A DNA stretch of 64,000 nt from Aliidongia sp035943795 (GCF_035943795.1 NZ_DASZBY010000093.1:1-64000); one strand, 5' to 3'. Numbered from the stretch's first letter, positions 51,038 to 63,163 are shown. Numbers and translations: made by a program. The notes: a model not told the origin generated them from the sequence alone.

Positions 51038-52910
51038 CGCGCGCCTCCTGCTCGACCGGCGCCGGATCCGGCGCCTTGCGCCGCCGATGCAACAGGTCGC
51101 CGGCGAACCCGAGCAACCCCTTGGGGCAGGCGACGACGAGCAGCACGATCACGGCACCGAGGATGAGCTTCGACCAGTCGGTCTGGCTCATCAGCCAGAT
51201 CGACAAGGTCTTGTAGACGAGTGCGCCCACCACTCCGCCGGTCAGCGTGCCGACGCCGCCCAGCAGCACCATGACCAGCCCGTCGATCGATTGCGGGATG
51301 CCGAGCGCGTCGGGAAACACGCCGCCCTTGAGGAAGGCATAGAGACCTCCGGCAAGCGCGGCTGCGGCACCGGACAGCATGAAGGCGGCCCATTGGATGC
51401 GCACCCGATCGAGGCCGAGCGATTCCGACCGCAGCGGCGAATCCCGCAGCGCACGCAGAGCGTAGCCGAACGGCGACAGCAGCACCCGGCGCAGCGCCGC
51501 CACCAGCAGCACCGCGAACAGCAGGCTCAATTCATAGAAGCGGGCCGGTGTGGCGAGCCAGGCGTCGGGCCAGATGCCCAGGATGCCATTGTCGCCGCCG
51601 GTGACGCTGACCCATTGGAAGGCGAGCGACCAGACGATCTGGGCGAAGGCCAGGGTCAGCATCGCCAGATAGACGCCGGCGAGCCGGACCGAGAACCAGC
51701 CGAACAGGGCCGCGCCGGCGAGACCGGCAAGCGGCGCCAGCGTCAGGGCCGGCAGGGTCGAAAACCCGGCATGCTTGACCAGGAATGCCGCCGCATAGGC
51801 GCCGAGGCCGAAATAGGCGGCATGGCCGAACGAGGCGAGCCCGCCGCCGCTCATCAGGAACTGCAGGCTCATGGCGAAGATCGCGAAGATCAGGATCTCG
51901 GCGCCGATGGTCATGACATAGGGCCCGGCGACGAGCGGCAGCAGCGCCGCCAGCCCGACGGCGAGGCCCAGCAGCCCCCGCTCGCGCGGGCCGAGCGGCC
52001 GCCACGGGCGGATCGCCGTCGCCGCCGGCGCGCGCAGCACGGCGTCGGGCTTGCCGAACAGGCCCCAGGGCCGGACGACCAGCACCACGGCCATGACCAG
52101 GAAGACCAGGACCAGCGAGATGCGCGGCAGGATCAGGATGCCGAACGCGTTCAGCTCGGACACCAGCACCGCCGCCACGAAGGCGCCGGGCAGGCTGCCG
52201 AGCCCGCCGATCACGACGATGACGAAGGCCTCGACGATGATCGACAGGTCCATGCCATGGTTGACCGCGTCGCGCGGCAGTTGCAGGGCGCCGCCGAACG
52301 CGGCCAAGCCGACGCCCAGGGCAAACACGCCGGTAAACAGCCATTTCTGATTGATGCCCAGGGATGCGACCATCTCGCGATCCTGGGTCGCCGCGCGCAC
52401 CAGCACGCCGAAGCGGGTGCGGTGGAACAGCAGCCACAGCACGCCCAGCACCAGGGGGCCCAGCACGATCAGCAACAGATCATAGGACGGCACCTGCTGA
52501 CCCAGGATCTCGACCGCGCCGCGCAGGCCCGGCGCGCGGCGGCCCATCAGGTCGTCCGGCCCCCAGATCAGCACCATCAGATCCTCGACCATCAGGGTCA
52601 GGCCGAAGGTGGCGAGCAGTTGGAACAGCTCTGGCGCCTGGTAAAGCCGGCGCAGCAGCAGCATCTCGACCAGCGCCCCCAGGGCAGCGACCGTGAACGA
52701 CGCCAGGATCAGCCCGCCCCAGAACCCGAGCCCGCCCGACAGCCGCTCGGTCAGCGTATAGGCGACATAGGCGCCGATCATGTAGAAGGCGCCATGGGCG
52801 AAATTCACGATGCGCGTGACGCCGAAGATGATCGACAGGCCGGCCGCCACCAGGAACAGCGACGCGGCGTTAGCGAGGCCCGTCAGAAACTGTGCGACCA
52901 GAAAACCCAT
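51027..52910 (-). CDS. Fused LivH-LivM branched-chain-type ABC transporter permease
   Basis: Single polypeptide of 627 residues. The first half (about 1-290) is LivH-like (AAGLSIIFGVTRIVNFAHGAFYMIGAY, coupling loop around ATQDREMVASLGIN). The second half (about 310-600) is LivM-like (SGGGLASFGHAAYFGLGAYAAA, coupling loop ALRDSPLRSESLGLD). It replaces two separate permease subunits. The C-terminus carries a basic tail (RRRKAPDPAPVEQEARDAA). The binding-protein gene lies 150 bp upstream across a REP-like pair. Confidence 0.92.
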   Translation of the reverse strand: MGFLVAQFLTGLANAASLFLVAAGLSIIFGVTRIVNFAHGAFYMIGAYVAYTLTERLSGGLGFWGGLILASFTVAALGALVEMLLLRRLYQAPELFQLLATFGLTLMVEDLMVLIWGPDDLMGRRAPGLRGAVEILGQQVPSYDLLLIVLGPLVLGVLWLLFHRTRFGVLVRAATQDREMVASLGINQKWLFTGVFALGVGLAAFGGALQLPRDAVNHGMDLSIIVEAFVIVVIGGLGSLPGAFVAAVLVSELNAFGILILPRISLVLVFLVMAVVLVVRPWGLFGKPDAVLRAPAATAIRPWRPLGPRERGLLGLAVGLAALLPLVAGPYVMTIGAEILIFAIFAMSLQFLMSGGGLASFGHAAYFGLGAYAAAFLVKHAGFSTLPALTLAPLAGLAGAALFGWFSVRLAGVYLAMLTLAFAQIVWSLAFQWVSVTGGDNGILGIWPDAWLATPARFYELSLLFAVLLVAALRRVLLSPFGYALRALRDSPLRSESLGLDRVRIQWAAFMLSGAAAALAGGLYAFLKGGVFPDALGIPQSIDGLVMVLLGGVGTLTGGVVGALVYKTLSIWLMSQTDWSKLILGAVIVLLVVACPKGLLGFAGDLLHRRRKAPDPAPVEQEARDAA

Positions 52911-52940
52911 CGAGCCCTGCTTGTTGGTGTGAGGTGCAAT

Positions 52941-53053
52941 TCGTCAGTCCCGCGAGAGGCGGGAATCCAGCCCTTACGCGCGGCAGCGCGGAAAAGAGTC
53001 TCGTCGCCGCAAACGGGGTTCTTGCTGGATTCTCGCCCACGCGGGAATGACGG
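52941..53053. repeat. REP/BIME-like inverted pair inside the catabolic operon
   Basis: Two related units face each other: GTCAGTCCCGCGAGAGGCG plus GGAATCCAG at 52943-52970, and on the minus strand GTCATTCCCGCGTGGGCG plus AGAATCCAG at 53052-53025, flanking about 54 bp. Each unit is a small hairpin. They lie between the binding-protein and permease genes, where they can set differential expression. A third related unit is at 54311-54340. Confidence 0.65.
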
Positions 53054-53060
53054 CGGTTGC

Positions 53061-54260
53061 TTAATCCTTCGGACGCAGCCTCTCGACTTCCGCGTCGCTC
53101 GGCAGGTACTTGGCGCCGTCGCGATAGACGAAATCGACCATGACCGGCTTGCCGTCGACGACCGCGGTCTTGCCGACGAAGGCGCCGAGCGTCGATTGAT
53201 GGTCGATCTTGCGGAAGGTGATCGGCCCCAGCGGCGTGGTGACGCCCAGGCCTTCGGCGGCGCTCACCAGCTTTTCCGTGTCGGTCGAGCCGGCCTTGGC
53301 GAGGAATGCCGCGATCGACTTCACCGAGCTATAGCCCACGACCGAGCCCAGGCGCGGCGACTCGTTGTATTTCGCCTGGTAGGCCTTCAGGAATGCATCG
53401 TGCTCCGGCGTATGGATGCCATACCAGGGATAGCCGGTGACGATCCAGCCTTCCGGCGCCTCGTCCTTGAGCGGGTCGAGGTATTCCGGCTCGCCGGTCA
53501 GGAAGCTGACGACCGACTTGCCCTTGAACAGGCCACGCGTATTGCCCTCGCGCACAAACTTGACCAGGTCGGGGCCGAACTCGACGTTCAGGATCGCCTC
53601 GGCATTGTCGGCGGCGAGCGCCTGGGTCACGGCACCGGCGTCGATCTTGCCCTGGGTCGGCCATTGCTCGCCGACCCACTGGATGTCCGGGCGCTTGGCC
53701 GACAGCAGCTGCTTGAACACGGTCACGGCCGACTGGCCATATTCATAGTTGGGCGCCACGGTCGCCCAGCGCTTGGCCGGCAGCTTCGCCGCCTCTTCCG
53801 CCAGCATCGCCGCCTGCATGTAGTTCGAGGGACGCAGGCGGAACGTGTAGTGGTTGCCTTGGCTCCCGGTGAAGGCATCGGTCAGCGGCTCGGCGCCCAG
53901 GAAGAACACCTTCTTCTGCTTGGCAAAGTCGGAGACGGCGAGGCCGATGTTCGAGAAGAAGGTGCCGAACAGCAGCACCGCATGGTCGTTCGATATCAGC
54001 TCGTTCGCCGCCGTCACCGCGTCGCCCGGCTTGCCGCCGTCGTCGCGCGACACGATCGCGAGCTTCTTGCCCAAGACGCCGCCGGACGCATTGACCTCGT
54101 CGAGCGCCAGCTGCCAGCCCTTGCGATAGGGTTCGGTGAAGGATGGCAGCGCCGAATAGGAATTGATCTCGCCGACCGTGATGTCCTGGGCCCGCGCCGT
54201 GAAGGATGCGCCGACGGCCGCGAGCGCGAACGCCCCGGCCCAAACCTGCTTGTTGACCAT
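53061..54260 (-). CDS. Branched-chain-type ABC transporter substrate-binding protein
   Basis: Periplasmic type-I binding protein of 399 residues. Signal peptide MVNKQVWAGAFALAAVGAS with cleavage after ARA (about residue 24); mature start QDITVGEINSYSALPSFTEPYRKG. Conserved features are VSRDDGGKPGDAVTAANELI and LLFGTFFSNIGLAVSDFA. It feeds the LivHM/LivFG complex encoded downstream. Aromatic-acid transporters commonly use this class, so the ligand may be the N-heterocyclic acid degraded by the operon (inference). Confidence 0.9.
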   Translation of the reverse strand: MVNKQVWAGAFALAAVGASFTARAQDITVGEINSYSALPSFTEPYRKGWQLALDEVNASGGVLGKKLAIVSRDDGGKPGDAVTAANELISNDHAVLLFGTFFSNIGLAVSDFAKQKKVFFLGAEPLTDAFTGSQGNHYTFRLRPSNYMQAAMLAEEAAKLPAKRWATVAPNYEYGQSAVTVFKQLLSAKRPDIQWVGEQWPTQGKIDAGAVTQALAADNAEAILNVEFGPDLVKFVREGNTRGLFKGKSVVSFLTGEPEYLDPLKDEAPEGWIVTGYPWYGIHTPEHDAFLKAYQAKYNESPRLGSVVGYSSVKSIAAFLAKAGSTDTEKLVSAAEGLGVTTPLGPITFRKIDHQSTLGAFVGKTAVVDGKPVMVDFVYRDGAKYLPSDAEVERLRPKD

Positions 54261-54310
54261 GTGCCCCGATCCCCTCTCGCCTCAAGTCCCTGCCGTCGAT
54301 CATTATTATA

Positions 54311-54340
54311 TCGTCAATCCCGCCTGCGCGGGGATGATGG
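54311..54340. repeat. Third REP-like unit
   Basis: TCGTCAATCCCGCCTGCGCG followed by GGGATGATGG folds into a short hairpin and shares GTCAnTCCCGC with the pair at 52941-53053. It lies between the first PF06684 gene and the binding-protein gene. Confidence 0.5.
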
Positions 54341-54345
54341 TCGAT

Positions 54346-54930
54346 TTACCGCAACCCGTCCTCACCCTTGATCTGGTCCTTGGTCAGGCCCCCGACGCGC
54401 GGCAAGGGGCGGCCGCTGTCGGTGACGGCGACCGCGACGACGATCTCGCGGGCGCGCGGCGCATCGGCGATGCGCACTTCCATGCCGTCGAAATGGCTGC
54501 GCACGAACGCCGCATCCTTGTGGCCCAAGGGGATGTCGAGCACCACGCCCGGCCCGCCGCGCTTCTTGGACGACGGGATGAGGGCCGCTCCCTTGCCCAG
54601 CACCTGGCGGACCGGGCCGCCGAGCTTCGGATGCAGAATGGCGGCGGCATGTTCCAGCTCGCCATCCTCGCCCACCGCCGCGGCCTTGCCGTAGCTTTCG
54701 GCCCGGTCGCCGGGAATCCCGAGAGCCGTGACCGCGCGCTCGGTCAGCAGCCGGCCCAGTTCCTCGCCGATCTCGATCAGCAGGGTCAGGTCCTCGACAT
54801 ATTGGCCGGCGAACGGGTTCTCGATCACCGCGACCGCGGCGGCACGGCGGGTCGCCGGCTCGACCGGCCGGCCCATTTCCAGCCGGGTCTCTTCGACAAA
54901 GGTGACGAGCTTGCGGATCTTCGCCTTCAT
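54346..54930 (-). CDS. 'Amino acid synthesis' family (PF06684) protein, copy 1
   Basis: Protein of 194 residues, no signal peptide. It shares VIENPFAGQYVEDL, YGKAAAVG, IPSSKKRGGPG, FVRSHFDGMEVRIADAPRA and a GEDGLR end with its neighbour of identical length, so the two are tandem paralogues. PF06684 is named for amino acid synthesis but has, to my knowledge, no proven reaction. Its ATG overlaps the stop of copy 2 (ATGA). Strict coupling to copy 2 and to the Hnr/hydroxylase genes suggests that the pair forms a hetero-oligomer acting on a pathway intermediate (inference). Confidence 0.82.
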   Translation of the reverse strand: MKAKIRKLVTFVEETRLEMGRPVEPATRRAAAVAVIENPFAGQYVEDLTLLIEIGEELGRLLTERAVTALGIPGDRAESYGKAAAVGEDGELEHAAAILHPKLGGPVRQVLGKGAALIPSSKKRGGPGVVLDIPLGHKDAAFVRSHFDGMEVRIADAPRAREIVVAVAVTDSGRPLPRVGGLTKDQIKGEDGLR

Positions 54931-55511
54931 CGCAGGCCGTCCCCTGCCTTGATGTCGGCCGCGGCCAGGCCGCCGGCGCGATTATGGACGCGCGCACCCG
55001 TCGTCATGACCAGCACGAACAGCAACTCGTCGGCCCGGGGCGCGTCGGTGATGCCGACTTCCATGGCGTCGAAATGGCTGCGCACATAGGACGCGTCGAT
55101 ATGGGTCACCGGCACGTCGAGCCGGGTGCCCGGGGCACCGACCTTCTTGGTCGAAGGCACGATCGCCTTGGCGCCACCCAGCACCTCGCGCATGGCGTAG
55201 CCGCCGGGGGCATGCCACAGCGCGCCATGCTCGATCTCGCCGGCGGACCCGACGATGGCGCCCTTGCCATAGCCCTGGATCGCCTTGGCGTCGCCACCGA
55301 GCGCCGCCAGCAGATGCCGCGCCATCTCGAGCCCCAGCGGCTCCAGATCCTTCATGAAATGGGCGATCTCTTCGACGTAGCGGCCGGCGAAGGGATTCTT
55401 GATCACCGCCATCGCGGCGCCACGGCGCAGCGGCACGGCCGCCGGCGGGCCGCCTTCGTGGAAGATCTCTTCGATGATCAGCGCCCGCTTGCGCAGCACG
55501 ACTTCAGGCAT
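54927..55511 (-). CDS. 'Amino acid synthesis' family (PF06684) protein, copy 2
   Basis: Protein of 194 residues aligned end to end with copy 1: AVIKNPFAGRYVEEI, YGKGAIVGSAGEIEHG, IVPSTKKVGAPG, YVRSHFDAMEVGITDAPRADE, and the AGDGLR end. Conserved His, Asp and paired Lys in both copies (SHFD, STKK/SSKK) are candidate functional residues. The start overlaps the UPF0280 stop by 8 bp. Same caveats on function as for copy 1. Confidence 0.82.
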   Translation of the reverse strand: MPEVVLRKRALIIEEIFHEGGPPAAVPLRRGAAMAVIKNPFAGRYVEEIAHFMKDLEPLGLEMARHLLAALGGDAKAIQGYGKGAIVGSAGEIEHGALWHAPGGYAMREVLGGAKAIVPSTKKVGAPGTRLDVPVTHIDASYVRSHFDAMEVGITDAPRADELLFVLVMTTGARVHNRAGGLAAADIKAGDGLR

Positions 55512-56409
55512 GGGACATCCTCCGAACCGGTTCCGTTTCTTGACGAATCATCGCCAAGGGCGATGCAGCAAACGCACCGATCGTCCGCGTGACGCCCTGC
55601 AGATGCAAGGATGCCGCGACGATGCGGCCTGCGGCAATCAGGCCGGCGGCGCGCAGGAGGCCGCTTTCGAGCGCCCGGTCTTGTTCCGCGGCTGTTAGCG
55701 CGGGGACATCGCGCGTGACGAGGCGCGCGCCCAGATCGCTGTTCGGATCGAGGCTGTCGGCCGGCACGCGGACGATGCCCGGATGATCCAGGTCGACCGC
55801 ATTCGCGACGATGGTCGCCGCCGCATCGGCATCGGCCGCCTCCCGTGCCAGGATCGTGACCGCATCGGCGATGCCGAGCGAGAAGGACCGGCCATGCCAC
55901 CCGCTGGTCGCGATGCCGCGCACCCCATCCTCGGCCCGGATCAGCGCCTGGCCGATCAGCGACGGTCGGTCGGGCCGATCGATCAGGCCGGTCGTGAAGC
56001 TTTCGCCGGCGGCCAAATGCAGGGCGATGTCCCCGCCGTTGTTGACATAGGCCCGGTCGAGCGGCGCCGCCGCGACCATCGCCGCCAGCACCGCCTCGGC
56101 CACAGCGCCGGCCACGGCGGCCATCGGCGTGATGAAGCCGTCGGCGGCGTAAGGCAGCACGGCCGCCCGCATCCGGGTCGCCACCAGCCCGATGGGAACG
56201 GGCGACAGCGGCCCGACCGGCGCGCGCAGGATCGCCAGCTCTTCGCACAATTCGTCGAGCAGGCCATTCATCCGCGCCGCCGCCGCCCGATGGGCCGCGC
56301 GCACGGCGGCCGGCTGCCCCCAAGCCTCCAGGATCAGGTCGATCGGCCCGTCATGGAGATGGACGCGCCGCCCGTCGGGCAGCAGGCGGATGAGCGGCGG
56401 TTCCCTCAT
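55504..56409 (-). CDS. UPF0280 family protein (ApbE superfamily, COG2122)
   Basis: Protein of 301 residues. The family core is visible: AYVNNGGDIALHL, GIATSGWHGRSFSLGIADAVTILA and ATIVANAVDLDHPG. COG2122 is placed in the ApbE superfamily, whose best-known members attach FMN covalently to proteins; no activity is established for UPF0280. ATG 56409 overlaps the Hnr stop (ATGA). Location directly after a flavin/iron-sulfur reductase gene makes a cofactor-related or ring-opening role worth testing. The longer open frame upstream is a shadow of hnr. Confidence 0.8.
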   Translation of the reverse strand: MREPPLIRLLPDGRRVHLHDGPIDLILEAWGQPAAVRAAHRAAAARMNGLLDELCEELAILRAPVGPLSPVPIGLVATRMRAAVLPYAADGFITPMAAVAGAVAEAVLAAMVAAAPLDRAYVNNGGDIALHLAAGESFTTGLIDRPDRPSLIGQALIRAEDGVRGIATSGWHGRSFSLGIADAVTILAREAADADAAATIVANAVDLDHPGIVRVPADSLDPNSDLGARLVTRDVPALTAAEQDRALESGLLRAAGLIAAGRIVAASLHLQGVTRTIGAFAASPLAMIRQETEPVRRMSHA

Positions 56410-57885
56410 CCGTGCGACCGCTTGCTGTCGGACGGCGCCAGCGGCCAGGGATTGCCCTGAAGTTGCGGCAGCTTGCGGCCGCCCTCGCCGGCCAGCACCT
56501 GGGCAAGCGGACGCAGGTGGCTGAGATGGCCGCCCAGCGCCGCGTAATCCTCCAGCCGCATGGTGAATTCGATCGGCGCTACCAGGGCCGGGGTCGGCAC
56601 ATAGCCGAAGGCATTGCTGGGCACGCGCGTCACGTCGACCATGAAGGTGATGCCGCCGCCCGGCCAGACATAGACCGGCGCGCCGCCGCAGGTGACATAG
56701 GTCAGCGCGTCCTTGACCGACCGGGTGAGCCGCACCGGGTTCTCCGTGACCCCGGCCCGGAGCGAGCCGCCGGCCCCGCCCATGAACAGCACGGTCGACA
56801 AGGCGGGCTCGCAATTCTCCTTCACCCGCTCGACCGATTCCGCCAGCGCCGCCGGCAGGTCGCGGGCGACCGGCTTCAACTCGGCATCCAGCTCGTAATA
56901 GGCATGCTGCTCGCCGGTCGTGCTGATCATCAGCATGCTGAGGCCGGGCCACGCGACCTTCGGATCGAACGGTCCGAGGATCGACAGCGGATCGACGATC
57001 GCCGTGCCGCCCCAGCCGGTACCGGGATGGGCCACCTCGAAATAGCGGCCGGGGGTCGAACGCCGCCCAGTCATCTTGAGGCCGGTCTCCTTGACGCCCA
57101 GCACCTTGCCGGCCTGGTGCTCCGACAGCACGCCGGTGATGTGGTCGTCAATGACCACGACCTCGTCGACCTTGCCGAACCATTGTTGGGCGAACATGCC
57201 GATGGTGGCCGAACCGCAGCCGACGCGCATGCGCTCTTCCAGGACGCCGTTGACCACGGGCGGCTTGCCGGCCTGGACCAGCACCGTGGCCCCGTCGTCG
57301 ACGGTCAGCTCGACCGCCTTGCCGTTGCACAGGTCCAGGATCGCGTCGCAGGTCATTCGCCCCTGCTTCTTGCCGCCGCCGGTCAGATGGTTGACGCCGC
57401 CCAGCGACAGCATCTGCGAGCCGTACTCGCCGGTCGTGACATGGCCGATCATCTCGCCCTTGGCGCGGACCGGCGAACGCTCCGGCCCCAGGTGCCGGTC
57501 GGTGTCGATCTTCACCTTGACGCCGCAATAGCTGAAGATGCCCTCGGTCACGACCGTGACCATGTCGACCCCGTCGATCTGGGACGAGACGATGAACGGC
57601 GCCGGCTTATAGTCCGGATAGGTCGTGCCGGCGCCGATCGCGGTCACGAAGCGGCCGCCGGGCTTGACCAGGTCGCCGTCCCAATCCTCGGCCCGCTCCA
57701 GGAACTGCACGACCGGCTCGCCACGATCGACCGCGCGATCGAGGATCACGTGCGGATCGATGCGCACCAGATCGCCGCCGTCGTTCATGTAGCGGTCGCA
57801 GGCGCCGGTGGCCCCCGGTTTGATGAAGCACATGACCGGGCAAGCGTCGCAGCGGATCTTGTCGCCGTCGCGGATCGGCGCGGTA

Positions 57886-57893
<8 letters not shown>
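56406..57893 (-). CDS. hnr: 6-hydroxynicotinate reductase homologue
   Basis: Protein of 495 residues, the size of the Eubacterium barkeri enzyme that reduces 6-hydroxynicotinate to 6-oxo-1,4,5,6-tetrahydronicotinate with ferredoxin. The N-terminal Cys15, Cys18, Cys22 and Cys32 (CDACPVMC...C) look like an Fe-S cluster site. A flavin region is expected further on (GEMIGHVTTGEYGSQML, GMFAQQWFGKVDEVVVIDDHITG, STTGEQHAYYELD). ATG 57893 overlaps the hydroxylase stop by 8 bp. The pathway partners (molybdenum hydroxylase before it, enamidase nearby) support a reductive nicotinate-like route. A different hydroxylated heterocycle cannot be excluded. Confidence 0.83.
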
Positions 57894-60667
<2,774 letters not shown>

Positions 60668-60675
<8 letters not shown>

Positions 60676-61513
60676 GGGCAGTCTCCGTCCGGCAGGCGTC
60701 GAGCGCGCGGCCGACCAGGGTCAGCGCCGCATCGCGACGATAAAGGGCGGTCGCGCGGACATCGTCGATCGGCCGCAGGGGGGCGAGATGGTCGGCCTGC
60801 ACCAAGTCGGCGAGGCCCAAGTCGGCAGCAACGCCGACCAATGCGCGCTCCAGCGCCGGCAGGCGGCAGGCGACGGCGGAGCAGGACCCGACCGCGATAC
60901 GTGCCCGATCGACACGCCCCCGATCGTCGAGCGTCAGTTCGGCCGCGACCATGACGATCGAGATGACCAGATAGCGTCGCGCACCCAGCTTCACGAAATG
61001 GGACCGGGCCGTCGGGGCCGGATGCGGCACCAGGATCGACACCACCATCTCGTCGGCGGCGAGCGCAGTCCGACGCGGACCCAGGATGAATTGGTCGAGC
61101 GGCAGGATGCGCCGACCGTTCGGCCCGGCCAGCTCGACCGACGCGTCGAGTGCCAGGAGCGGCGGCACGCCGTCCGCAGCGGGCGAGGCATTGCAAAGAT
61201 TGCCGGCGATCGTGCCCAGATTCTGGATCTGCCACCCGCCGACCTCGCGCGCGGCAGCCTTCAGCGCATCGAACGCGGACGGGAGCGGTGCCGCGATCAA
61301 CTCGCTCCAGGTCGTCCGGGCACCGATCTGGATCCAGTCCGGCTCGATCCGGATGCCCTTCAGCCCGTCGATCGCCGAGATATCGAGCACCGTCCCGACC
61401 ACCGCCCGGTCGCCCTGGCTCGGAAAGAAGTCGGTGCCACCCGCGAGGATGCGGCCGCCCTGACCGGCCAGGACGCCGATTGCCTCATCGATGCTCGTCG
61501 GTCGGATGTACAC
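60668..61513 (-). CDS. Molybdenum hydroxylase FAD-binding subunit (CoxM/NdhF-like)
   Basis: Protein of about 281 residues with the FAD-binding motifs of the family: LAGGTDFFPS near the N-terminus and NLGTIAGNLCNASPAAD in the middle, then a CO-dehydrogenase-flavoprotein C-terminal domain. It passes electrons from the Fe-S domains of the fused subunit to an acceptor. Start: GTG 61513 has GGAGG with a 7-nt spacer, whereas ATG 61519 has a spacer of only 1 nt, so GTG is favoured. It is the first gene of the 12.4 kb operon ending with marR; the palindrome at 61579-61594 lies 60-80 bp upstream. Confidence 0.87.
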
Positions 61514-61578
61514 CCGCATGCCTCCGATGAAACCGCCTCGAAACCCGCCGAAGCCCGCGATCCAACATCCGGATCATT

Positions 61579-61594
61579 CATTGGTATACAAATG
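61579..61594. promoter_or_regulatory. Palindromic operator in the catabolic operon promoter
   Basis: CATTGGTATACAAATG is a 16 bp palindrome with one mismatched pair, containing TTnGTATACnAA as at 47078-47095. On the minus strand it includes TATACC, a possible -10. Both sites precede genes of the proposed nicotinate-like pathway. Confidence 0.65.
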
Positions 61595-61772
61595 ATGTTG
61601 CACGTGAGCGCGCGATGCTGTCAAGCGCGCAGATCGGACCAGCCATGCGCCGTCGTCCGCCTTATGATAGAGACGAAAAGGCGAGTGGCAGCGCGCTTTT
61701 TCCGCCGACGGCTGCGACGAAGCGGCGGCACGGGCGTTAGCCTCTCGCCGATATCAACGAGACGGACGGACG

Positions 61773-62048
61773 ATGAACCTCAATCACGCGGCCAATAGCG
61801 TCCTGCACCTGATCCTGGTGATCATCCATTTCGTCTTCGCCGTGTTCGCCGCGATCGAACTGTGGCTGCGCCACCTGCTGGTCAGCCTGGGCATCGGCGG
61901 CCAGGTCGCGACCGCCATCCTGATCCTGGCCGCCATCGCCTTCTTCGTCGGTGCGCTCCGCCTGTTCGGCGGCGCGCTGCAGATGCTGATCGTGATCTTC
62001 CTGATCCTGTTCGCGCTCCAGGTGCTGTTCACCATCGCGCCGGTCTAG
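61773..62048 (+). CDS. Small integral membrane protein of unknown function
   Basis: Protein of 91 residues, almost entirely hydrophobic, with three likely membrane segments (ILVIIHFVFAVFAAIEL, VATAILILAAIAFFVGAL and MLIVIFLILFALQVLFTI). There is no signal-type cleavage and no recognised family. The 253 bp upstream (61520-61772) carry only the operator-like site of the divergent operon. Its stop overlaps the end of the convergent cytochrome gene by 4 bp. Confidence 0.65.
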   Translation: MNLNHAANSVLHLILVIIHFVFAVFAAIELWLRHLLVSLGIGGQVATAILILAAIAFFVGALRLFGGALQMLIVIFLILFALQVLFTIAPV

Positions 62049-63163
62049 CGAGCGACGGGGGTCGAACCGGCTGCGGCGGATTTCTCGCTCTTCAACTCCT
62101 TGATCCGCTGCTCGATCGGCCCGAACGGCCCCAGTTGATGCTGCGTGCGGTCGAACCCGTCGACATAGGGACCGTAGCCCGCATCGACGGGTTTCTGCAG
62201 TCGCACCGGGAAATCCTGGTCGAGATGGGCGCGCGCCGGGCGCGGCTGACTTTGGAAATAGGCGACGACATCCCAGGCGTCCTCCGCACTCAGCGCCGGC
62301 GCCAGCCAGGTCGAGCCGTTCGGCATGTTGCTGCGGACGAAGTTGGCGGCACTGACCAGCCGGTTCATGCCGGCGCCGTCGTTGAAGCTGTCCCGCCCCC
62401 ACACCGGCGGAAACTCGTACCCGCCCGCATCCCCCGGGGGGCCGTGGCGCTTGCCCTGGCCGTCCAGCCCGTGGCAGCTGGCGCAATTCTGGCCGAACAG
62501 CGCCTTGCCATGGTCCGGATCGGCGGCGCGCACCAGCTTCGGCATGTCGCCCGATCCGCGTCCGGCGGTTTGCGCGCCGATCGCGACGCCGGTCGACAGG
62601 AATTTGATATAGGCGACGAAAGCCGCCATCTCGGTCGAATCGAGCGGCAGCGCGCGGCCGTTCATGCTGCGCTCCATGCAGCCGTTGATCCGGTCTTCCA
62701 GCGAGCCGACCTTGCCTTCGCGTCCGCGATATTGCGGGAAATCGGCGAACACGCCGACGAACGGCAGGCCGAACTGCTTGGCGCCGCCTTCGAGATGGCA
62801 ATTCTGGCAGGACAGGTTGTTGCCGGCATAACGCATGGCAGGGTCGGCGACCTCCGGCCCGATATGGGCATAGGTCGCGATGGTCAGCTCACGGCCGAGC
62901 CGCACCAGCTTGCCCCAGGCATCGTTCGGCAACTTGTCGATGTCTGGCACCGTCCAGGCCGGCGGGGCGCTGGGATGTGCGGGCTTCGCAGGGTCGCTCC
63001 TCGCCAGAACAGGTGGGACGGCGGGCACTCCCGGCGGGGCGGCAACCGGCGGCTTCGCGGGTGCGGCAACCGGTACCGGGCCGCCGCCCGGCGAACGACC
63101 GGTAAGGCAGACGGCCGCGACACCGACCGCGCCATAGATCATGGCCATGAACGACAGTTTCAC
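62045..63163 (-). CDS. Diheme c-type cytochrome, thiosulfate-dehydrogenase (TsdA)-like
   Basis: Exported protein of 372 residues. After an N-terminal hydrophobic helix and a Pro/Ala-rich linker (about 28-66) come two cytochrome c domains: heme motif CQNCH at 119-123 and CASCH at 227-231. The text around the first heme (MRYAGNNLSCQNCHL, FGLPFVGVFADFPQYRGREG, INGCMERSMNGR) is that of TsdA thiosulfate dehydrogenases. Cys162 is a candidate for the cysteine axial ligand characteristic of TsdA heme 1. GTG 63163 follows GGGGAGG by 6 nt; the longer open frame is unlikely. It may make tetrathionate from thiosulfate in the periplasm. Confidence 0.85.
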   Translation of the reverse strand: MKLSFMAMIYGAVGVAAVCLTGRSPGGGPVPVAAPAKPPVAAPPGVPAVPPVLARSDPAKPAHPSAPPAWTVPDIDKLPNDAWGKLVRLGRELTIATYAHIGPEVADPAMRYAGNNLSCQNCHLEGGAKQFGLPFVGVFADFPQYRGREGKVGSLEDRINGCMERSMNGRALPLDSTEMAAFVAYIKFLSTGVAIGAQTAGRGSGDMPKLVRAADPDHGKALFGQNCASCHGLDGQGKRHGPPGDAGGYEFPPVWGRDSFNDGAGMNRLVSAANFVRSNMPNGSTWLAPALSAEDAWDVVAYFQSQPRPARAHLDQDFPVRLQKPVDAGYGPYVDGFDRTQHQLGPFGPIEQRIKELKSEKSAAAGSTPVAR

